From: Nocardiopsis algeriensis
Lineage (GTDB): Bacteria > Actinomycetota > Actinomycetes > Streptosporangiales > Streptosporangiaceae
Direction of reading: 5' to 3'
DNA: 64,000 bases
Assembly: GCF_014203695.1 (NCBI RefSeq)
Contig: NZ_JACHJO010000007.1
Span: forward strand, 236,395-300,394
In this document: positions 58,032 to 64,000 of the stretch, piece after piece
How positions within the stretch are numbered: position 1 is the stretch's first letter
Layout: each line of letters opens with the position of its first letter
The notes under the pieces: model-generated
Told to the model about the DNA's origin: nothing
What the model saw: only the letters and a program-made list of their open reading frames with translations
Database searches by the model: none
Program-made: the position numbers and the translations under genes

Positions 58032-59945
58032 TCAGGGCTCCGCCCCGTCGTCGGAGGAAGCCGTACTGCCACCGGATCCGGGCAGGGAGGGAGGCTGTCC
58101 GGCGGGGCTCTCCCCCTCCGCGGCAGTCTCTTCTCCCCGGTCTCCCCGATCCGTGGAACCGGCTGTCGGAGCCGGGCCCGCGGGGGCGGACTCGGCGTCC
58201 TCGGTGCCCTGGACCCCGTCACCGGTAACAACGCCGGGAACGGCTTCGGCGGTTCGCCCGCCCGGGGCGGACTCCTGCCCGAAATCCACTGGCAGGGCCC
58301 AGCATATGCGGGTTCCGGTCCGTGCGGAGTCCCCTTCGGCAGCGGTCCGTGAGGTGTCGAGCCAGATCCGGCCGCCGTGGAACTCGACGATCTTCTTGCA
58401 CATCGCCAACCCGATACCGGTTCCCGAGTACTTCTCACGGGTATGCAACCGCTGGAAGATCACGAAGATGCGCTCGGCGTACTGCGGTTCGATCCCGATT
58501 CCGTTGTCCTCGCAGCAGAAGACCCACTCGTCGCCCTCCCGGTGCACGTCGATGTGCACCCGCGGGTCCTCCTCGCCCCGGAACTTCACGGCGTTGCCCA
58601 CCAGGTTGAAGAACAGCTGGGTGAGCAGGGTGCGGTCGCCCTGCACGGTCGGCAGGTCGTCCCACGTGACCTCGGCGCCCGTCTCCTCCAGGCGGGTGGA
58701 CAGGTTGCTCAGGGCGTCGTCGAGGGGCTGCTCCAGACCGACCGACGAGAAGTTCTTGGTCCTGCCGACCCGGGAGAAGGCCAGCAGGTCGTTGATGAGG
58801 GTCTGCATGCGCTTGGCACCCTCCACCGCGAAGTCGATGTAGGAGTCGGCACGCTCGTCCAGCTGTCCGTGGTAGCGCCGCTGGAGAAGCTGGCAGAAGC
58901 TGGCGACCTTGCGCAGCGGCTCCTGGAGGTCGTGCGAGGCGACGTAGGCGAACTGCTCCAGCTCCAGGTTGGAGCGGCGCAGCTCCTCGGCCTGCTCCTC
59001 CAGGAGCGCGGACTGCTCCTGGAGCTTGCGCCGTGCGGAGGCGACCTCGTCCAGGTCCTGCACGATGCGCTCGCGCATGGCGTCCACGTCCCGGCCGAGC
59101 CGGACGATCTCGGGAGGGCCGTGCAGGGAGATCCGGTGCGCGTAGTAGCCCTCCGAGACCTGGCGCATGTGTCCCGCGAGCTCCTCGAGGGGGCGCAGGA
59201 CCCATTGCTGGAGCATCACCCACAGGAACACCGACAGGAACACCACGACCAGACCGACCAGGACGAGAAGGGCGACGACCTGCTGGGTGGCGAGGGCCAG
59301 GCCGCTGCGAGCCTCGCTGATCTCGCTGTTCAGCTGCTGCACGGCCTCGTCACCGGCCTGGGTCAGGTTCATGTACAGCACGCGGCCGCGGCGCAGGTCC
59401 TCCTGGCTGGGTTCCTGTCCGTTGCTCACCTGTTCCAGGGCGGGCTCGGCGAACTCGTCGGTCCAGACCTGCCCGGCGTCGAGGAAGGCCTGGAGCGCCT
59501 CGGTCACGGCCCCGTCCTGCTCGGGTTCCTCCGTCAGTTCCGCCAGGGCGGCGCGCTGGTCGGTGAGGTTGAGCCGCGCCTCGATGTAGGGCTGGAGAAA
59601 CTCGCGGTCCTCGGTGAGGATGTAGCCGCGCAGGGCGTGGTCCTGGGTGAGGTAGGCGGAGCGGGTCTGCTCGACGGAGCTGACCGCGGGCGTGAGGGAG
59701 TCCACCTGGAGGTCCAGGGAGTTGCGGGCGCTGATCGCCGACAGCGTTATGGTCGACACCGCCGCGACGAGAATGACGGCGACCGCGGCCAGGAGGACGG
59801 TGACCCGGCGGCGCAGGCTCCACGACCTCGCCGAGGCCTCGGGGCGCCCCCGGTCGCCGTTGACGAAATGGGTGCCGCCGACGGACACGCCTCCGGGCAT
59901 GCCGGTTCCCGGGGCCGGCCCGGTTCCCTCTGCGTCGGTCTCCAT
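58032..59945 (-). CDS. CHASE3-HAMP sensor histidine kinase
   Basis: 637 aa from ATG 59945 (AGGAGG eight nt upstream; an in-frame GTG at 59972 overlaps the upstream stop by 4 bp). Two membrane helices ([19 protein letters not shown] and [20 protein letters not shown]) enclose a CHASE3-like domain ([19 protein letters not shown]). HAMP, a coiled coil, HisKA with [13 protein letters not shown] (His phosphosite), N-box [11 protein letters not shown] and G-boxes CEDNGIGI and [11 protein letters not shown] follow. The Pro/Ala-rich acidic tail of about 90 residues is unusual. Similar kinases feed Rcp1-type regulators like its neighbour. Confidence 0.92.
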   Translation of the reverse strand: METDAEGTGPAPGTGMPGGVSVGGTHFVNGDRGRPEASARSWSLRRRVTVLLAAVAVILVAAVSTITLSAISARNSLDLQVDSLTPAVSSVEQTRSAYLTQDHALRGYILTEDREFLQPYIEARLNLTDQRAALAELTEEPEQDGAVTEALQAFLDAGQVWTDEFAEPALEQVSNGQEPSQEDLRRGRVLYMNLTQAGDEAVQQLNSEISEARSGLALATQQVVALLVLVGLVVVFLSVFLWVMLQQWVLRPLEELAGHMRQVSEGYYAHRISLHGPPEIVRLGRDVDAMRERIVQDLDEVASARRKLQEQSALLEEQAEELRRSNLELEQFAYVASHDLQEPLRKVASFCQLLQRRYHGQLDERADSYIDFAVEGAKRMQTLINDLLAFSRVGRTKNFSSVGLEQPLDDALSNLSTRLEETGAEVTWDDLPTVQGDRTLLTQLFFNLVGNAVKFRGEEDPRVHIDVHREGDEWVFCCEDNGIGIEPQYAERIFVIFQRLHTREKYSGTGIGLAMCKKIVEFHGGRIWLDTSRTAAEGDSARTGTRICWALPVDFGQESAPGGRTAEAVPGVVTGDGVQGTEDAESAPAGPAPTAGSTDRGDRGEETAAEGESPAGQPPSLPGSGGSTASSDDGAEP

Positions 59946-59968
59946 GGCCGTCCCCTCCTCGGGAGGAG

Positions 59969-61267
59969 TCACTCCCGCTCTCCGTGTTCCCCGTGTGTGA
60001 TGAGCAGCATCGCCACGTCGTCCTGGAGCGGCCCGCCGTTGCGGCGTTCGGCCCCGTCCACCACGTGCTCGGGCAGCGCGTGCAGGGACACGCCCTGCTC
60101 CAGGATGCCGGTGACCAGGCGCCGCAGTCCCGCGACCTCCAGGCGTGCGGGCGGGGCCCCGTCGTAGGCGTCGACGAGGCCGTCGGTGTAGAAGAGGATG
60201 CTCGCCCCGCGCGGCAGCACGATCTCGTCCACGTCGACCTGCTCGACCGGCGCGACCCCCAGGGGCGGCTGGGGGTTGGCCACGGTCTCCTCGACGGACG
60301 TGCCGTGCACGACCATGGGCGGCGGGTGTCCGAGGACGCGCAGGCGCATGCGCTCGTCACCGGTGTCCAGGCTGGCCATGCACAGGGTGGCGTACATCTC
60401 CTCCCTGGCGCGCTCGCTGACGAGGATGGCCTCCAGGTTGGGCAGCACGTCGTTCTCGGGAACGCCGGCCATGACGAGGGTGCGCCAGGCGATGCGCAGG
60501 CTCACCCCGAGGGCGGCCTCGTCGGCCCCGTGGCCGCTGACGTCGCCGATGAGCACGTGGGTGGTGCCGTCCTTCTCGACCGCGTCGTAGAAGTCGCCGC
60601 CGACGACGGCGCGCTTGCGCCCCGGCCGGTAGTAGGAGCGGTGGTTGAGGGGGGAGCGCCCGAGGAGGACCTGGGGGAGCAGTCCGCGTTCGAGGCGCAT
60701 GTTCTCGCGGGCGCTCAGGCGGGCCTCGCGGAGCTGGAGGGCGTTCTCGTCGGCGCGGCGGCGCTCGAGGGAGTAGCGCAGGCTGCGACCGAGCAGGGAG
60801 CCGTCGACCTGGCCCTTGACCAGGTAGTCCTGGGCTCCCGCGGCAACGGCGGCGACGCCCTCGTGCTCGTCGTCGAGGCCGGTGAAGACGACGACCGCGG
60901 CGTGGGGGGCGGCCGCCAGGACCTCGCGCAGCAGGTCCAGCCCCTGCGCGTCGGGCAGGTTGAGGTCGAGCAGGACGCAGCCCCGGAAGTCCTTGAGGTG
61001 CTCGCGGGCGTCCTTCAGCGTGGCCACCCAGGTGATGTGCGTGGTCAGCGCGGTCTCGGCGAGCAGTTCCTCGGCGAGGAAGGCGTCGCCCGCGTCGTCC
61101 TCGATCAGCAGGACGTCAACCGATTCGACGGCAGCCTCCAGCCGCTCGTGCAGAACGGTGTCGTCGCCCAGGGGGGCGCTGTCGGCAACGCCCTGGCCGG
61201 AGGCGGCACGGACCGCCTCCCCGCCGACCACCGTCACGGGATCGTGCCCTGTTCTCCTGGTATCCAC
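59969..61267 (-). CDS. Response-regulator/PP2C (RsbU-type) phosphatase fusion
   Basis: 432 aa from GTG 61267. A receiver domain (about 48-165; IEDDAGD, LLDLNLPDAQG, KGQVD) joins by a helix to a SpoIIE/PP2C domain (about 200-430; VVGGDFYDAVE, IGDVSGHGADEAALG, FYTDGLVDAYDG, DDVAMLLI). The metal-binding Asp residues of GGDF, GDVSGHG and DD are present, so active phosphatase is expected. Such proteins act on anti-sigma-factor antagonists in partner-switching stress pathways. First gene of the minus-strand signalling operon. Confidence 0.92.
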   Translation of the reverse strand: MDTRRTGHDPVTVVGGEAVRAASGQGVADSAPLGDDTVLHERLEAAVESVDVLLIEDDAGDAFLAEELLAETALTTHITWVATLKDAREHLKDFRGCVLLDLNLPDAQGLDLLREVLAAAPHAAVVVFTGLDDEHEGVAAVAAGAQDYLVKGQVDGSLLGRSLRYSLERRRADENALQLREARLSARENMRLERGLLPQVLLGRSPLNHRSYYRPGRKRAVVGGDFYDAVEKDGTTHVLIGDVSGHGADEAALGVSLRIAWRTLVMAGVPENDVLPNLEAILVSERAREEMYATLCMASLDTGDERMRLRVLGHPPPMVVHGTSVEETVANPQPPLGVAPVEQVDVDEIVLPRGASILFYTDGLVDAYDGAPPARLEVAGLRRLVTGILEQGVSLHALPEHVVDGAERRNGGPLQDDVAMLLITHGEHGERE

Positions 61268-61577
61268 TCATCGCCTTCGGTCTACCGGTCCGCGGTGTGC
61301 ACCACCGCGTCTGCGCGTCCGGGACGAGCGCCTCCGGGCGGTTCGGACCGCATGACTCCCAAAACGATAAACGCCACAGCGACGTGTTGACCAGCACGCG
61401 GAGGAGAGAGACATCCGACGTTCCCGGCGGGAACCGGTCTCCGTCCGCACCCGTCGCGGGCCGTGCCCGGGCGGGAACCCGGCCCCGGCAAGGGACGGAC
61501 AGCCGGTCGGGGGAGTCGTGCGCACGGCCCGGATGCCCGTGCAGGTGCTCGGGCACAGGCCGGGACGTACCCCTCAT

Positions 61578-61603
61578 TGTGAGGCAGCTCACATGGCATG
61601 TGA
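61578..61603. promoter_or_regulatory. Two overlapping palindromes, CRP-like plus TCACATGGCATGTGA
   Basis: 61578-61593 is TGTGAGGCAGCTCACA, a perfect 6-4-6 inverted repeat equal to the CRP/GlxR consensus TGTGA-N6-TCACA. 61589-61603 is TCACATGGCATGTGA, a perfect 7-1-7 inverted repeat sharing the TCACA of the first. The site is about 100-125 bp before the heme oxygenase start in the 433-bp gap shared with the divergent phosphatase gene. A promoter-like TTGACA sits at 61633-61638. Confidence 0.6.
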
Positions 61604-61653
61604 AGTTTTTTCGACAGAGCGTCATTTCCATCTTGACACCCAACCGCAGCTAA

Positions 61654-61668
61654 ATGACATCATGTCAT
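61654..61668. promoter_or_regulatory. Palindrome ATGACATCATGTCAT before the heme oxygenase gene
   Basis: A perfect 7-1-7 inverted repeat, 33-47 bp before the heme oxygenase ATG, where a repressor would block transcription. An alternative in-frame ATG (61662) lies inside it. The TetR gene downstream is a possible binder. Confidence 0.55.
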
Positions 61669-61700
61669 ATAGATCTCCACACGAAAGGGCGGAGAACGCC

Positions 61701-62384
61701 ATGGGCGTGACAGCCGAGACCCCCGCGCCGGTCTCCCCCGGTCCCGAACCGTTCTCCGAACGCCTCAAGGCGTCGACCTGGACCCACCACCAAGCCGCCG
61801 AGGCCCACGGCTTCACCCAGGCGCTCCTCGGCGGCACCCTCTCCCGAGAGGGCTACACCGACATGGTCGCCCAGCACTACTTCGCCTACACCGCACTGGA
61901 GGAGGTCGGCCGCACCCTGGCCGGCGACCCGCTGGCCGACCGCTTCCTGCTCCCCGCACTCGAACGGGTCCCCGCACTGGTGCGCGACCTGGAGCACCTG
62001 GTCGGACCGGACTGGCGCGACCGGATCTCGCCCACCCCCGCCACCCGCACCTACACGGCGCGCATCGAGCAGATGGCCGACCGCCCCGAGGGGTTCGTGG
62101 CCCACCACTACACCCGCTACATGGGCGACGTGTCCGGCGGCCAGTTCATCCGCCGCGTGGCCGCCAGAACCTACGGGATCACCGACGAGGCGGGCGTGGC
62201 CTTCTACGTCTTCGACGCGCTGGGCAGCCTGCCGAGGTTCCGGGAGGGCTACCGCGCGCGGCTCGACTCCCTGGAACTGGACGCGGCCGCCGCCGACCGG
62301 GTCGTCGCCGAGACCCGGCTGGCCTACCAGCTCAACACCGAGGTGCTCGCCGACCTCGGCAAGCTGTACACACCCGCCTCCTGA
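61701..62384 (+). CDS. Heme oxygenase (biliverdin-producing type)
   Basis: 227 aa from ATG 61701 (GGAG upstream). Family features: proximal-His region TWTHHQAAEAHGF, the oxygen-binding helix GDVSGGQFIRR, and a helical fold with LAYQLNTEVLADL near the end. It opens heme to biliverdin, CO and Fe2+, usually for iron recovery, in the cytoplasm. The start is placed after palindromes; a 5' in-frame ATG (61662) would add 13 residues. No heme importer or DtxR box is adjacent. A TetR regulator follows at a 74-bp gap. Confidence 0.92.
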   Translation: MGVTAETPAPVSPGPEPFSERLKASTWTHHQAAEAHGFTQALLGGTLSREGYTDMVAQHYFAYTALEEVGRTLAGDPLADRFLLPALERVPALVRDLEHLVGPDWRDRISPTPATRTYTARIEQMADRPEGFVAHHYTRYMGDVSGGQFIRRVAARTYGITDEAGVAFYVFDALGSLPRFREGYRARLDSLELDAAAADRVVAETRLAYQLNTEVLADLGKLYTPAS

Positions 62385-62458
62385 GGCTCCGGCCCCTTCC
62401 CCGGTCCCAGGGACCGGGCCGGACCGGCCCGCTCCGCGCAGCGTGCCACCATAGGGTC

Positions 62459-63118
62459 ATGCCCAAGATCACGGCTCCCACCATCGCCGCCCACCGTGCC
62501 CGCACACGGGAGCGCATCATGGAGGCCGTCGACGAGTTGACCAGGTCGCAGGGGATCGACCGCATCTCCATGACCGACGTGGCCGGTGCCGCAGGCATCA
62601 CCCGCACCGCGCTGTACAACTACTTCCCGGACAAGCCCACCCTGCTGCTGGCCTTCACAGAGCAGGTGAACAGCGCGTTCGTGGAGCGCTACCGGCGCGA
62701 ACTGCCCGCGGGGGTGTCGGCGGCCCGACGCCTCTCGGCCTTCGTCCGCCTCCAGCTCGAAGGCATCGTGGCGCACCCGCACCCGCCCGCCGCCGAACTC
62801 GGCGCCAGCCTGGGGCCGGAGGCCTACAAGGCGCTCGCCGCCCACGTGGCGCCGATGCAGCGCCTGCTCACCGAGATCTTGGAGGAGGGCACGGCCGCGG
62901 GCGAGTTCGACCCGCTGCCGACCGGGCCGACCGCGCAGCTGACGCTGTCGATGATCGGCTCCCGGCGCATCCCGCTCGTCAGCGGGGAGGTCGGCCTGGA
63001 CGAGACCCACACCCTGGTCACGCGGTTCGTCCTGCGGGCCCTGGGGACGGCGACCGAAACCATCGACACGGTGCTCCTCAACCCCCGACAGGCCGACACG
63101 GAGAGCACGGGAGCGTGA
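62459..63118 (+). CDS. TetR-family transcriptional regulator
   Basis: 219 aa. N-terminal HTH of the TetR type: ARTRERIMEAVDELTRSQGI, then SMTDVAGAAGITRTALYNYF. The C-terminal ligand domain (about 80-200) is helical, of the class with a LGPEAYKALAAHV helix and a GSRRIPLV turn. Its ligand cannot be told. Its position behind the heme oxygenase gene on the same strand makes it a candidate regulator of the palindromes upstream. Confidence 0.9.
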   Translation: MPKITAPTIAAHRARTRERIMEAVDELTRSQGIDRISMTDVAGAAGITRTALYNYFPDKPTLLLAFTEQVNSAFVERYRRELPAGVSAARRLSAFVRLQLEGIVAHPHPPAAELGASLGPEAYKALAAHVAPMQRLLTEILEEGTAAGEFDPLPTGPTAQLTLSMIGSRRIPLVSGEVGLDETHTLVTRFVLRALGTATETIDTVLLNPRQADTESTGA

Positions 63119-63253
63119 GCGCAGAGCCATAAGGGTCGGCCGTTACCCGCCGACCCGTCGCCGACCAGGCGGTACCGACTCGAATTTCCGGCACCGGTTT
63201 CGCGAGAATCGAGGACAACCCCTCCCCCGGCCGAGCCGTGAAGGTGTCCTCCC

Positions 63254-63511
63254 GTGTCCCTCGTGCTCTTCCTCGTCGGCGCCGCACTGGTACCGATCGC
63301 GATGTTCAACAAGGTGCCCCGCTACGTCCCCGGACGACTCCCTCCGCCCCGCTCGGGGCCCGGCGCGCAGGCCACGGCGGCCCGGAGGGCGGCCCCGCCG
63401 CGCGTGCACCTGGTCCCCGCCCGGCTCACCGAACAGGGCCGGGCGCTGCTCACCGCACTGGGCGGCAGCGCACTCCTCGTCTCGCTCCTGCTCACCCTGC
63501 TCGGCCACTGA
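63254..63511 (+). CDS. Small membrane protein, two predicted helices
   Basis: 85 aa from GTG 63254. A first hydrophobic segment (SLVLFLVGAALVPIAMF), a basic Pro/Arg-rich middle and a second helix near the C-terminus (LLTALGGSALLVSLLLTLLG). No named family. It overlaps the 3' end of the convergent exonuclease gene by 20 bp, which slightly lowers confidence. Confidence 0.55.
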   Translation: MSLVLFLVGAALVPIAMFNKVPRYVPGRLPPPRSGPGAQATAARRAAPPRVHLVPARLTEQGRALLTALGGSALLVSLLLTLLGH

Positions 63512-64000
63512 CCCCGCGGTCGAGCAGGCGGCCGATGCCCGCCAGCAGACCGCCCGCGGCGATCCCGCCGACCATCGCGGCGGCCGCGGCCGCCCTGCGG
63601 CGCGTGCGGGCGTCCCGGGAGGCGCTCATCTCGGCGACGGCCCGGTCGTGGGGGCCGAACAGGCCTCCGCACAGCAGCGGGTCGAGCTCCAGGGGGCGCC
63701 ATCTGGCCTCCCAGACGCCGGGCGGGGGAAGCTCCCCCACCGACGCGGTCCGCCGCTTCGGGCGAACCTCCTCCGCGCCGTTCCCCGGAACGGGCAGGGT
63801 GCGCGGGGCGGGGCCTCGGTAGCGCAGCTCCCCCGGGGCGTTGGCGATCATCTCCACGAGCAGCTTGGCGCAGGCACGCGCGTCGCCCAGCGCCGTGTGC
63901 TGCCCGGTGGGCCAGTCCCCGCTGAGCACGTAGGAGGCCTTGGGCAGCGAGTAGCGGGCCAGGTCGACCTGGGAGCGCAGGGCCCGCAGCGTGCACAGCC
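63492..64000 (-). CDS. DnaQ-like 3'-5' exonuclease, C-terminal part
   Basis: Partial; it runs past the window edge at 64000. The visible 169 codons contain LCTLRALRSQVDLARYSLPKA and the third exonuclease motif HTALGDARACAKLL (His and Asp ligands). The DEDDh family covers DNA polymerase III epsilon-like proofreading and RNase T-type enzymes; this copy has a C-terminal extension of about 80 residues with ELDPLLCGGLF and a hydrophobic, Ala/Gly-rich stretch (AAAAAMVGGIAAGGLLAGIG) that could sit in a membrane. N-terminal active-site residues are beyond the window. Confidence 0.82.
   Translation of the reverse strand, partial: LCTLRALRSQVDLARYSLPKASYVLSGDWPTGQHTALGDARACAKLLVEMIANAPGELRYRGPAPRTLPVPGNGAEEVRPKRRTASVGELPPPGVWEARWRPLELDPLLCGGLFGPHDRAVAEMSASRDARTRRRAAAAAAMVGGIAAGGLLAGIGRLLDRGVSGRAG

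Overview
The window is very GC-rich DNA from a filamentous actinomycete. The signs are a conservon, PKS genes, DUF6230/DUF6114 and DUF1707 families, many GTG starts and strong codon bias; a Nocardiopsis-like (Nocardiopsaceae) host is my guess, not proven. No phage, transposase or CRISPR array is visible. About 45 genes are supported.

Region 1 (1-25.4 kb): after the tail of a TPR protein, everything to 25.4 kb lies on the minus strand. In transcription order it holds crotonyl-CoA carboxylase/reductase, a conservon (cvnA-B-C-D), a styrene/indole-monooxygenase-like flavoenzyme, and three modular type I PKS genes. The PKS order is KSQ-AT-ACP / KS-(no AT)-DH-ER-KR-ACP; KS-AT-ACP; KS-AT-DH-KR-ACP-TE. 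This is a complete loading-to-release line for a short tetraketide. The extension module of the first protein has lost its whole AT domain in frame, and the nearby Ccr could supply an unusual extender unit. This is the most interesting system in the window.

Region 2 (25.4-41.3 kb): mostly housekeeping and accessory genes. They are a secreted S33 peptidase, two paralogous Septum_form-type lipoproteins, twin tRNA-Lys(CTT) genes, murR-murQ (MurNAc-6P recycling), a DUF885 metallopeptidase, a DUF218 protein, a DUF1707 protein, a UvrD-like helicase and a DUF6114/DUF6230 pair.

Region 3 (41.3-49.6 kb): an oxidative cluster. A ChoD-type GMC oxidoreductase and a MerR regulator converge, and a plus-strand run of SDR, AurF-like di-iron oxygenase, Baeyer-Villiger-type monooxygenase, DUF4873 protein and alpha/beta hydrolase diverges from merR. 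A near-identical 25-bp operator precedes both the GMC gene and the SDR operon, so they look like one regulon. The gap before the BVMO gene holds five consecutive hairpins, three of them a 39-bp-period array with compensatory stem changes.

Region 4 (49.6-55.8 kb): a sugar-type ABC importer (lipoprotein plus two permeases, no ATPase) divergent from a Gfo/Idh dehydrogenase and a four-carbon acid sugar kinase.

Region 5 (56-64 kb): a minus-strand series of PP2C-type RsbU phosphatase, CHASE3 histidine kinase, response regulator, low-molecular-weight phosphatase and fructosamine-kinase-like protein; then a heme oxygenase with three palindromes upstream, a TetR regulator, a small membrane protein and the end of a DnaQ-like exonuclease.
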